The notes beneath the pieces were generated by a model. It was not told where the DNA came from, made no database searches, and saw nothing but the letters and a program-made list of their open reading frames with translations. Position numbers and translations under genes: made by a program. DNA of 23,471 nt, taken from positions 1 through 23,471 of the forward strand of contig JAEDGW010000033.1 in the NCBI GenBank assembly GCA_016297325.1, in the 5' to 3' direction. This DNA comes from Coprococcus sp. (GTDB taxonomy: Bacteria > Bacillota > Clostridia > Lachnospirales > Lachnospiraceae). Shown piece after piece: positions 7,377 through 14,534 of this stretch (positions are counted from its first letter, which is position 1; each line of letters opens with the position of its first letter).

Positions 7377-7856
7377 ATGACACCAATGAACAACGCAGAT
7401 TATCTTATCAGATTGCAGCACGCAGATGAGCTTGACGCACTCAAAGCAGCGAAGAAGGCAAGTGGTCTCACATATGAGGCGCTGGCGGAGAAGGTAGGCG
7501 TAAATAAAGTGTGGCTTGCCTCAGCATTTGAGGGACAGCAGTATGTTCCTGAGGAATATTGTGATAAATTGGCAGAGGCACTTGGCGTGGACAAGTCAGC
7601 TACCGCATTTCTTGCAGAGCATCCATACAAGGGCAACACAGATCCTATTCTCTACAGACTCCATGAGGTCATCGATACATACGGCCCGGCGATCAAGGAC
7701 ATCATCCATGAGCAGGGCGGCAACGCAATCATGAGTGCCATTGATTTTGGACTTGATGTGGATGTGACAGAGGATGCAGATGGCAACCACAGAGTTATCA
7801 TCAAGTTTGACGGAAAGCTCCTGCCATATGCAAAGAAAGGTCAGTATCCATGGTAA
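7377..7856 (+). CDS. cynS: Cyanate hydratase (cyanase)
   Basis: A 159-residue enzyme expected to convert cyanate and bicarbonate to ammonia and two CO2 in the cytoplasm. The N-terminal ~80 residues have the family's HTH-like domain (LTYEALAEKVGVNKVWLASAF). The C-terminal part keeps the catalytic triad with the same spacing as the E. coli enzyme: Arg94 and Glu97 in YRLHE, and Ser120 in MSAIDF. DGKLLPY near the end is also family-typical, and the length matches the usual ~156. AAAGGAGG (7361-7368) fixes ATG 7377; the open frame extending upstream to 7248 crosses the terminator and is not used. No carbonic anhydrase or cyanate transporter gene is adjacent, so the metabolic context is isolated. 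Confidence 0.93.
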   Translation: MTPMNNADYLIRLQHADELDALKAAKKASGLTYEALAEKVGVNKVWLASAFEGQQYVPEEYCDKLAEALGVDKSATAFLAEHPYKGNTDPILYRLHEVIDTYGPAIKDIIHEQGGNAIMSAIDFGLDVDVTEDADGNHRVIIKFDGKLLPYAKKGQYPW

Positions 7857-7916
7857 AGTAGACAAGGTCCCGTACAGGTGTGGACTTGAAACTATTGTTA
7901 TCATAAATAGAAATTT

Positions 7917-7956
7917 GACGGGCAGAGCACGACAAAAGTGTTCTGTCCTGTTTTTA
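7917..7956 (+). terminator. Intrinsic terminator after cynS
   Basis: Arms 7920-7930 and 7938-7948 pair over 11 bp with G-T pairs and a 7-base loop, followed closely by TTTTT at 7951-7955. It is located about 60 bp after the cynS stop. Confidence 0.65.
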
Positions 7957-7966
7957 TTCTGACATG

Positions 7967-7997
7967 TTGACATTACAATTGTTGTAAGGTTTAATAT
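7967..7997 (+). promoter_or_regulatory. MATE gene promoter with palindromic operator
   Basis: A perfect TTGACA (7967-7972) is followed directly by TTACAA-TTG-TTGTAA (7973-7987), a 6-bp inverted repeat filling the spacer. The -10 is TTTAAT (7990-7995, 17-bp spacer) or TAATAT (7992-7997, 19-bp). A palindrome in the spacer is a classic position for a MarR- or TetR-type repressor of a drug pump; the regulator is not identified. Confidence 0.55.
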
Positions 7998-8003
7998 CAT
8001 GTG

Positions 8004-8071
8004 GAGACGAAGGGGTCAGACCCCTCACGCGAAAGCGTCACAGTCCGATGGGGCCTGACCCCTTCCGTTTC
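8004..8071. repeat. REP-like nested hairpin element
   Basis: Arms 8004-8024 and 8050-8071 are near-perfect inverted repeats built around GGGGTCAGACCCC-type sequence. A small ACGC-GAAA-GCGT hairpin (8027-8038) is nested inside. GGGGTCAGACCCC-like palindromes resemble REP elements linked to REP-associated tyrosine transposases. The element sits in the 5' leader of the MATE gene, between promoter and start codon. Confidence 0.65.
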
Positions 8072-8101
8072 TACAACGAGAAAGATGAGGATGTATCACA
8101 C

Positions 8102-9451
8102 ATGGAAAAGAACCTTACAACCGGCAGTGTGCCAAAGACCATGGCGTACTTTGCGCTGCCTTATCTATTATCTTATTTTCTTCAGACTTTATATGGAATG
8201 GCGGATCTGTTCATCATAGGTCAGTTCTGTGGGGATGATGCCGGAGCGACCACTGCGGTGGCAAATGGCTCACAGGTTATGCACATGCTGACAGTTATTC
8301 TGGTGGGACTTGCAATGGGAACCACAGTTGTCATAGGAAAAGCTGTGGGGGCGAAAAAGCTCCAGGATGCCCAGGCTGCCATAGGAAATACTGTCATTAT
8401 ATTCATGATAGTGTCTGTGTCACTTACGGTGATACTTTTGATATTCATAAATCCTATAGTTGCGGTTATGGATACCCCGGCGGAGGCGGTCGGGGGAATC
8501 ACGGATTATCTGATAGTCTGCTTCATAGGAATTCCATTTATCACGGCATATAATGTAATAAGTTCGATATTCAGAGGACTTGGTGATTCCAAGAGCCCGA
8601 TGTATTTCATCGCAGTCGCATGTGTCCTTAATATTGCGCTCGATTATATATTCATAGGAGCTTGCGGCATGGGTCCACTCGGTGCGGCACTTGGAACGAC
8701 GCTGGCCCAGACGTTCAGCGTCATCATATCATTTGTTGCAATAAAAAAGATGAATACCGGCCTTAAGCTTACAAAGCAGGATTTTATTCCAAGAAAATCT
8801 GTGCTTGGAGAGATCGTGAAGATCGGTCTCCCGGTGGCAGTTCAGGATGGATGCATACAGATCGCATTTATCGTGATAACAGTCATAGCCAACAAGCGTG
8901 GTGTAAATGATGCCGCTGCAGTTGGAGTTGTGGAGAAGATGATAAGCTTTATCTTCATAGTGCCATCCTCCATGCTGGCAACTGTATCCGCTCTTGCCGC
9001 CCAGAATATAGGTGCGGGAAAGCACGACAGGGCGGAGCTGATCCTCAAATATGCGCTTGGGATCATAGTGGCTTATGGCGTAATTGCCATAGCTGTTGTT
9101 GAATTATTTGCGCCCGAGCTGGTGGGACTTTTCAGCAAGAACAAGGTGGTTGTGACTATGGGCGTTCAGTATATAAGCAGTTATATCGTGGACTGCGTAT
9201 TTGCCGGAATCCATTTCAGCTTCACCGGATATTTCTGTGCATATGGCAAATCCTACATAGGATTTATACACAACATGATAGCCATAGTGTGTGCACGAAT
9301 CCCGGGGTCTTACATTGCATCTATCATGTATCCGGATACACTGTTCCCTATGGGATTTGCGGCGCCGGCTGGATCACTTATATCCATAGTGATATGTGTG
9401 GGAGCATTTGTGTGGATGAAGAAGAGGGGGACGCTGTATAAGGTGCCATAA
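8102..9451 (+). CDS. MATE family multidrug/cation antiporter
   Basis: A 449-residue inner-membrane protein with about 12 hydrophobic helices, expected to export drugs or metabolites in exchange for Na+ or H+. Family signs are the N-terminal PKTMAYFALP entry helix, the GMADLFIIGQF segment, and the half-repeat start LGEIVKIGLPVAVQDG near residue 240. Length is normal for MATE. ATG 8102 is preferred because the frame opened at 8048 would begin inside the REP-like hairpin and add a hydrophilic extension; the GATGAGG site upstream is only moderate. A truncated MerR gene follows 42 bp downstream and may once have been its regulator. Substrate is not predictable. Confidence 0.88.
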   Translation: MEKNLTTGSVPKTMAYFALPYLLSYFLQTLYGMADLFIIGQFCGDDAGATTAVANGSQVMHMLTVILVGLAMGTTVVIGKAVGAKKLQDAQAAIGNTVIIFMIVSVSLTVILLIFINPIVAVMDTPAEAVGGITDYLIVCFIGIPFITAYNVISSIFRGLGDSKSPMYFIAVACVLNIALDYIFIGACGMGPLGAALGTTLAQTFSVIISFVAIKKMNTGLKLTKQDFIPRKSVLGEIVKIGLPVAVQDGCIQIAFIVITVIANKRGVNDAAAVGVVEKMISFIFIVPSSMLATVSALAAQNIGAGKHDRAELILKYALGIIVAYGVIAIAVVELFAPELVGLFSKNKVVVTMGVQYISSYIVDCVFAGIHFSFTGYFCAYGKSYIGFIHNMIAIVCARIPGSYIASIMYPDTLFPMGFAAPAGSLISIVICVGAFVWMKKRGTLYKVP

Positions 9452-9493
9452 TGATATTAGAATGTGCTGAGTTTAACACGGGATGGATATAAT

Positions 9494-9613
9494 ATGGATG
9501 AAAACAGATTATTCAAGATAGGTGAAGTGGCGAAGATGTATCATGTAAGCATGGGTACGCTGCGACTTGTAAAAAGTTATATAAAGTTATATAATCAACA
9601 CAAAGTTATATAA
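9494..9613 (+). pseudogene. Truncated MerR-family regulator (N-terminal fragment)
   Basis: From ATG 9494 the first ~24 codons read RLFKIGEVAKMYHVSMGTLR, the helix-turn-helix start of a MerR regulator. In the family the next residues form the wing and effector domain. Here the frame runs into the AAGTTATATAA repeats, encodes 15 unrelated residues and stops at 9611-9613. No remainder of merR is found after the ATPase gene, so the rest is lost rather than simply interrupted. It lies just after the MATE gene, a common place for a MerR drug-responsive regulator. Confidence 0.75.
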
Positions 9614-9672
9614 ACTTATATAAAGTTATATAAGATACGAAAAGTTATATAAAGTTATAAAAACTTATATAA
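9564..9672. repeat. Helically phased 11-bp iteron array
   Basis: AAGTTATATAA or its one-base variant AACTTATATAA begins at 9574, 9584, 9603, 9613, 9623, 9642, 9652 (imperfect) and 9662. A degenerate copy sits at 9564 inside the merR remnant. Copies are 10 bp apart within groups, with 19-bp steps between groups. This gives three triplets with an exact 39-bp higher-order period (9564, 9603, 9642). All sites therefore fall on nearly the same helix face. The array ends 43 bp before the ATPase start codon. Confidence 0.9.
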
Positions 9673-9715
9673 GAGCTGTGAAAGACTGGCAGTTATATCT
9701 ATACAAGGAGGAATT

Positions 9716-10756
9716 ATGGGGAATCCATTTACATTGTCATTTGGGAAGAAACCGGTGCAATATATTTCAAGAATAGCGCAGACAGACAGGATAATAGATG
9801 ATTTCAAGGCTGATATCTCGTCAAATCAGATATTTATGATAACCGGGGTTAGAGGCTCAGGTAAGACAGTCATGATGACGAATATATCATCGGAGATCGG
9901 AAAAGATGAGAAATGGATAACTGTGGAACTCAATCCCAAGAGAGATCTGCTGCAGAGCCTTGCCTCCAAGATATACAGTATACCGGAGATGCATGCCAGA
10001 TTCATAAGTGCAAAACTGGATTTCTCTGCGTTTGGACTTGGTGTGTCCATAGAGAATTCAGCCCCGGTCACAGATATTGAAAATGTTCTTGAATGTATGC
10101 TGGACCATATAAAGAGGGCCGGTAAAAGACTGCTCATAACGATAGACGAGGTTACAAATTCTGAATATATGAGGATATTTGCAAGCTCTTTTCAGATATT
10201 TGTAAGGCATGATTATCCGATATATCTTCTGATGACCGGATTGTATGACAATATATATGAACTTCAGAATGACAAATCGCTCACGTTTCTGTACAGAGCA
10301 CCGAAGATAATGCTTGAGCCGCTTAACTATGTTGCAGTGCGCAGACATTATATGGATATATTTGGTTTAGATACGCAGGCAGCGGAAAGAATGACGGCAC
10401 TGACAAAGGGCTATCCATTTGCATTTCAGGTACTGGGTTATCTGTATTGGGAGGAACGGGACACGAAAACCCTGGATCAGATATTACCTGAATATGATCA
10501 GTATCTGGAGGAGTATGTATATGGCAAGATATGGTCAGAACTGTCAGAACTTGACAAAAAGATACTCCTGGAAATCTCTGTAAGTGGAGAGAGCCGTGTC
10601 AAGAATCTGCGGGAGAATCTTGGAATGAAATCTGAGTTATTCTCGGTATATAGAGAGCGGTTAAAGCGGAAAGGAGTTGTTGATACCAGAGAATATGGCA
10701 AGATAACCCTTGCGCTTCCAAGGTTTGATGAATTTGTAAAGATGCAGATGATATAA
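9716..10756 (+). CDS. AAA/STAND-like ATPase with C-terminal winged helix (Orc1/Cdc6-like)
   Basis: A 346-residue ATPase. Walker A is GVRGSGKT (44-51) and Walker B is LLITIDE with Asp144-Glu145. LLMTGLYDN (171-179) looks like sensor 1, Arg194 in FLYRAPK may be an arginine finger, and GYPFAFQVLG (232-241) resembles the sensor 2 region. Residues ~275-345 form a winged-helix DNA-binding domain (VYRERLKRKGVVDTREYG). The layout matches the archaeal-type ATPase group related to Orc1/Cdc6. The phased iteron array directly upstream is a likely binding site, either for autoregulation or for assembly on DNA. AAGGAGG (9705-9711) fixes the start. No partner gene is adjacent on this strand. The biological role is unknown. 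Confidence 0.75.
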   Translation: MGNPFTLSFGKKPVQYISRIAQTDRIIDDFKADISSNQIFMITGVRGSGKTVMMTNISSEIGKDEKWITVELNPKRDLLQSLASKIYSIPEMHARFISAKLDFSAFGLGVSIENSAPVTDIENVLECMLDHIKRAGKRLLITIDEVTNSEYMRIFASSFQIFVRHDYPIYLLMTGLYDNIYELQNDKSLTFLYRAPKIMLEPLNYVAVRRHYMDIFGLDTQAAERMTALTKGYPFAFQVLGYLYWEERDTKTLDQILPEYDQYLEEYVYGKIWSELSELDKKILLEISVSGESRVKNLRENLGMKSELFSVYRERLKRKGVVDTREYGKITLALPRFDEFVKMQMI

Positions 10757-10766
10757 TGTTCACATA

Positions 10767-10809
10767 AAGACAGACCAGCATATTGATGATAAATATGCTG
10801 GTCTGTCTT
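10767..10809. terminator. Bidirectional terminator between ATPase and YitT genes
   Basis: Arms 10767-10784 and 10792-10809 are perfectly complementary over 18 bp with a 7-base loop. Convergent genes end at 10756 (+) and 10861 (-). Flanking T-tracts are short, but the stem carries TCTT/AAGA ends suitable for both directions. Confidence 0.7.
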
Positions 10810-10860
10810 CGTTGTAAAATGTCTGTGAGTATTCAGATACAGGTGTTCGTCTGCCACACG

Positions 10861-11739
10861 TCAGTCGTGAGGAATATCATGGAACCTTCCGTCCAGCTCC
10901 TCGGTCTTGACCACGTTGATAAATGCGTGCTCATCGATCCCTCGGATCATCGGGATGAGTTCACGCTTGGCCTCCGAGTTGATGACAGAGTAGATGAGGG
11001 TTTTCTCCTTCTCCTCGTAACATCCGACACCCTTGAACAGCGTGGCGTCATGGTGAGTCAGGTCGCTGATGGCGTGGTAGATCTCATTTGACTTGTCGGA
11101 GATGATGAACAGAGTCTCCTTCTTGTATCTCTTATATAGAAGCTGGATCACCTGGGTGCTGCAGAACTGGTAAATGATCGAGTACAGAGCCTTCGACCAG
11201 CCGAACAGCGCGCCGGCTGCGATCAGCATCACGATATTTCCAAGCAGTATGTAGTTCCATGCATCGATACCCTTCTGGTGGGACAGGAAAATGCTGATGA
11301 AATCAGTTCCTCCGGTGCTCGTTCCAACGTTCAGACACAGGCTTATGGCAAGTCCGTTGATGAGTCCGCCGAACAGACTTATGAGCATGATGTCATCCGT
11401 GAACACATACGGAGGCAGGATATCCACAAATATACTCGAAAGCAGTATGACCACTATGGAATACAGGGTGAATCTCTTGCCGATATATTTGTATGCGATG
11501 TACGTAGGGAAAATGTTCAGTCCGATGTTGAACACTGCAAATGGTACGCTGACGTGCAGGAACTTTATCCCGATGTTCTGGAGCAGCAGTGACGCACCGG
11601 CAAAACCGCTTGGGAACAATCCTGCGGTCTTGGCAAAGCATCTGAGATTCCATGCGTACAGGATCGACGCAAAAACGACGATGAACAGGCGGAATGCCTG
11701 GTAGAATCTTGGGTGTTTTAGTTCGACAGATTGAAACAT
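10861..11739 (-). CDS. YitT family membrane protein (DUF161 + DUF2179)
   Basis: A 292-residue integral membrane protein. Five or six hydrophobic helices cover residues ~15-195, including the family motif GTSTGGTDFI (139-148). A cytoplasmic C-terminal domain (~205-285) matches the DUF2179 pattern, with FIISDKSNEI and the closing GIDEHAFINVVKT. The family's function is not established; transport is suspected. The start at 11739 is chosen for the AAAGGAGG site at 11747-11754; a start at 11778 would add 13 residues and overlap the upstream gene's terminal region. It is the last gene of a probable three-gene minus-strand unit with the radical SAM protein and the kinase. Confidence 0.85.
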   Translation of the reverse strand: MFQSVELKHPRFYQAFRLFIVVFASILYAWNLRCFAKTAGLFPSGFAGASLLLQNIGIKFLHVSVPFAVFNIGLNIFPTYIAYKYIGKRFTLYSIVVILLSSIFVDILPPYVFTDDIMLISLFGGLINGLAISLCLNVGTSTGGTDFISIFLSHQKGIDAWNYILLGNIVMLIAAGALFGWSKALYSIIYQFCSTQVIQLLYKRYKKETLFIISDKSNEIYHAISDLTHHDATLFKGVGCYEEKEKTLIYSVINSEAKRELIPMIRGIDEHAFINVVKTEELDGRFHDIPHD

Positions 11740-11767
11740 AGCGGTACCTCCTTTGTAAGTGGGTTCT

Positions 11768-12427
11768 TTAATTTTCAAATGGTCTGACTCTTAAAGTAAC
11801 TCCCAGGTCGTCACATATCCTGCGGCATCTCTCAATCTTGTCCTCAGGCATGACCTTTTCGACAACGGTCATGACAACGTTTGGCACGTATCTTTTGGCA
11901 AGGACAGCAAATTCCTTTATAGCCTCATAGGACTGGATTCCGTATCGTGATCTGGTAAGTTCAAGAAATTCATGCTCGTCTGGGGCATTCAGAGAGATGG
12001 AGACAGTATCAAATCTTCCCTCTAGCTCTGGCGTAACATCCCTTCCATATATAAGGTTCGCAAGTCCGATGGTGTTGAGACGAACCTTGAGATCGGGGTA
12101 AGTCTTTTTCAGTGAGTCGATCACGAAGCACACATCATCAAGCCTCTCAAGCGGCTCGCCAAATCCGCAAAATACAAGCTCATTTATGACATTCAGGTCA
12201 TACTCTGAGAAAAGCTTCAGAACTTCCTCCACGGAAGGTTCGCCGTCCTTCAGCCAGAGCGTGTTGTTCTCCTGCTGCTTTTTTGTCTGTCTCAGGCAGA
12301 ACACGCAGCTGCAGGGACATTTGTTTGTCATGTTTACATATATATTCTTGCCAGTGAGGTCTCCACTCTTTGCGATATCAAGGTAGCCCTCCTCGCCGAC
12401 TTTTCCGGTTACAGTGTATAAAACCAT
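11768..12427 (-). CDS. TatD-associated-type radical SAM protein
   Basis: A 219-residue radical SAM enzyme. The [4Fe-4S] cluster ligands are Cys37-x3-Cys41-x2-Cys44 in NKCPCSCVFC, and the SAM-contact glycine motif is CGFGEP (87-92). The compact length and the sequence around VRLNTIGLANLI and TVSISLNAPD fit the TIGR04038 family, usually encoded beside or fused to TatD nucleases. No tatD gene is present here. A GGAGAT ribosome site precedes the ATG. The reaction is unknown. The gene sits 28 bp upstream of the YitT start and 101 bp downstream of the pyridoxal kinase stop on the same strand. Confidence 0.82.
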   Translation of the reverse strand: MVLYTVTGKVGEEGYLDIAKSGDLTGKNIYVNMTNKCPCSCVFCLRQTKKQQENNTLWLKDGEPSVEEVLKLFSEYDLNVINELVFCGFGEPLERLDDVCFVIDSLKKTYPDLKVRLNTIGLANLIYGRDVTPELEGRFDTVSISLNAPDEHEFLELTRSRYGIQSYEAIKEFAVLAKRYVPNVVMTVVEKVMPEDKIERCRRICDDLGVTLRVRPFEN

Positions 12428-12528
12428 AGTTACATCTCCATATATTTTAAATTATTATTGAGCGGTGTGATATGCACAGCGTACATGTCTGGAACAAAGA
12501 TATGCCGCCTTAAAGCCAGGGACAGAGG

Positions 12529-13356
12529 TTATTCCTCGGTCAGATCCCTCATGTACATTTCAAAGCACAGTCCCCAGTTCTCAGGCACGTTGTTCTCAAC
12601 GCAGTAGCTTATGCACTTGGACACATAAGCGGCGGCTTTCTTTACAGACTCGTAGAAGCTGTGGCCGTTCATATACATACCGGCGATGACCGCTGCAATC
12701 ACATCTCCGGTGCCGCTTCTGTCGCCTCCGATCCTGTCGACCATGACCATCTGGAAATCCTCACCCTTATTGTAGATGAAGTTTGCGATCTGGGTCTGAT
12801 TGAAGTGGATTCCTGTAACAACTATGTGCTTTGGCCCCTGCTCCGCCAGAGTCATACACATCTGCTTCAGCTCGTCCACGGTCACTGTGTGATCCGGGTA
12901 CGGCAGATCCAGAAGGGTGCAGAGTTCGGTCAGATTAGGCGTGATTATGTCGGCGTATTTGACAAGCTCCTTCATCTTACTGCACATTGGAGCTGTGTAG
13001 GTCTGATAGAGTTTGCCGTAGTCTCCCATGACAGGGTCGACGATGACAAAGTTGTCGTCGTTCTTGAAATGTCTTATAAAGTCGATAACTATATCAACCT
13101 GCTCCTCGGATCCAAGGAAGCCTGTGGATATTGCATCGAAATTCAGATCAAGATCCTTGTAAGTCTGGATATAATCCCTCATCTTCGGTGTGTAGTCATC
13201 AAAGTAAAATATAGGAAACTGTGTGTGTGTCGATAATATGGCCGTCGGTACAGTGACCGCCTGGATCTTCATCGCTGACACTATAGGTGCCATGACAGCG
13301 ATGGAACATCGGCCAAATCCTGTAACATCATTTATTAAAGCGATTTTTTTCTGCAT
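12529..13356 (-). CDS. Pyridoxal/pyridoxamine kinase, copy 2
   Basis: A 275-residue ribokinase-fold kinase for vitamin B6 salvage. Motifs are IALINDVTGFGRC at the N-terminus, VDPVMGDYG (106-114), TPNLTELC (139-146) and the catalytic SGTGD ending at Asp218. The start at 13356 has GGAGA upstream; a frame to 13401 would add 15 poorly conserved residues without a site. The same overall plan is seen in the copy at 2363-3181, but residues differ substantially, including the ATP-site GDYG versus GDDG. It is probably the first gene of a minus-strand unit and has its own promoter at 13389-13417. Confidence 0.88.
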   Translation of the reverse strand: MQKKIALINDVTGFGRCSIAVMAPIVSAMKIQAVTVPTAILSTHTQFPIFYFDDYTPKMRDYIQTYKDLDLNFDAISTGFLGSEEQVDIVIDFIRHFKNDDNFVIVDPVMGDYGKLYQTYTAPMCSKMKELVKYADIITPNLTELCTLLDLPYPDHTVTVDELKQMCMTLAEQGPKHIVVTGIHFNQTQIANFIYNKGEDFQMVMVDRIGGDRSGTGDVIAAVIAGMYMNGHSFYESVKKAAAYVSKCISYCVENNVPENWGLCFEMYMRDLTEE

Positions 13357-13388
13357 TTTAGTTCTCCAAATTCGATAAATATAGTAAA

Positions 13389-13430
13389 ATTTTATCATCA
13401 AATTTTGAATGGTTCAATATTTGAATGGTG
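13389..13430 (-). promoter_or_regulatory. Promoter of the minus-strand kinase gene with overlapping repeats
   Basis: On the minus strand TTGAAC (13417-13412), 17 bp, TAAAAT (13394-13389) forms a good promoter 33 bp before the start codon. On the plus strand TTGAA-TGG-TTCAA (13405-13417) is a palindrome over the -35, and TTTGAATGG is directly repeated about 17 bp further upstream. This could be an operator for a B6-responsive regulator. Confidence 0.5.
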
Positions 13431-13484
13431 GCAAATTATAGTATTTGGGATTAGGCGATATGTCTGGTGAGAGGAGAGGCAGAA

Positions 13485-14456
13485 ATGGATGATGGTGAAA
13501 TCAGGATTGTAGTGACGCTGGCATTTGCGTTTGTAGTAGTCTGCATAGTGCTTTATGGCTTGTACAAGGCAGTAGTGAAGAACAAATGGGTTTCAACCCA
13601 GGATTTTGAGAAGGAGAAGAGACTGCTCAGATCACATTTTACCGAGAAAGAATTTGACCGGTTTTTCAAATTCTTAAAGTCATATGGCGGTGGATACGTG
13701 AGAAGGAGATCGGGGCAGATAGTCTATCAGGGGTATCTTGGCAAGGAGAAAGGAGATCTCAAAGGGATATTTTTCAATCTGGTTGTTCCAAATCCGAATA
13801 TCAGCAGCCGTAAAAAGGAAGATTTCAGATTTTATCTCGTAAGGATAGGTGTGATTGGCGTAGACAAAAGACCGGATTATGAGACAAGGGACAGCAAACT
13901 TAGAAATGATAAAGATGATTACGAGGAATATCAGAGAAAAGAAGTTGGAAATATCGGGGAAAAACTTGTGCGCAGTGAACTTAAGCAGCTTGAAGCGGTG
14001 GGATATGCGGTCATCAATGGTGCGGCGTTAAAGTATAAAGGTGTTGTGAAGGAGTATGACCACATAGTCATTGGCAGAAATGGAATGGTCATCATAGAGA
14101 CCAAGGCATTTGGCATGACTGATGGAAGACCTGCCAAAGCGGAACTGGTTATTGGCGCAGGAGATAAGTGGACGATCCGCAGGAATGGAAACGTCAGGGA
14201 ACTGAAATCGCCAACAGAACAGATACTTGAGGAAAAAACACTTATGGAAAATGTTATTTCTTCCTGTCCGGTGAAGATACATATGGTGCTTGCACTCAGC
14301 AATAGCCAGATCACAGTAAAGAAAAACATAAAACTGCCGTATGATGTGGTAAGGATAGATTCATTGTTGGAACATATCCGTACATATCACGACAGATTAA
14401 CTAAAACAGACAAGATGGATATTTTGAAGGATATAGACAAAAGCAGGGTAAACTGA
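13485..14456 (+). CDS. Membrane-anchored NERD-domain protein
   Basis: A 323-residue protein. One N-terminal transmembrane helix spans residues ~6-28. A basic middle region (~35-150) of unknown fold follows, then a NERD (nuclease-related) domain at ~153-260. NERD-type residues visible are Glu159 in GNIGEK, Asp192 in KEYDHIVIG and Glu205-x-Lys207 in VIIETK, the order expected of a PD-(D/E)XK-like fold. Nuclease activity is plausible but unproven for this family. ATG 13485 is preferred for the AGGAGAGG site upstream; an in-frame GTG at 13467 lies before that site. It is separated by 78 bp from the c-di-GMP gene. Confidence 0.8.
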   Translation: MDDGEIRIVVTLAFAFVVVCIVLYGLYKAVVKNKWVSTQDFEKEKRLLRSHFTEKEFDRFFKFLKSYGGGYVRRRSGQIVYQGYLGKEKGDLKGIFFNLVVPNPNISSRKKEDFRFYLVRIGVIGVDKRPDYETRDSKLRNDKDDYEEYQRKEVGNIGEKLVRSELKQLEAVGYAVINGAALKYKGVVKEYDHIVIGRNGMVIIETKAFGMTDGRPAKAELVIGAGDKWTIRRNGNVRELKSPTEQILEEKTLMENVISSCPVKIHMVLALSNSQITVKKNIKLPYDVVRIDSLLEHIRTYHDRLTKTDKMDILKDIDKSRVN

Positions 14457-14534
14457 CAAATATCACATTGCCCGTCCCCCTCGAATGTAGTAGAATATAG
14501 TCATATTTTGCGGTGTTTTTCAGGGGGAATGGGA

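Noticed and set aside
8048..8101. N-terminal extension of the MATE protein
   Set aside because: The upstream start lies inside the REP-like hairpin, and the added 18 residues are hydrophilic and unlike MATE N-termini.
9564..9672. CRISPR array
   Set aside because: Repeats are 11 bp and nearly contiguous with no unique spacers, and there are no cas genes. The 93-bp repeats at 5706-5929 also lack spacers.
9564..10756. Plasmid replication origin with initiator
   Set aside because: Iterons next to an Orc-like ATPase are suggestive, but no Rep, partition, mobilisation or integrase gene is nearby, and the surroundings look like stable chromosome. Kept only as one hypothesis in the finding.
12661..13236. 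Plus-strand ORF of 191 residues opposite the second pyridoxal kinase
   Set aside because: It is antisense to a gene with clear kinase motifs, has no ribosome site, and the translation shows no recognisable domain.
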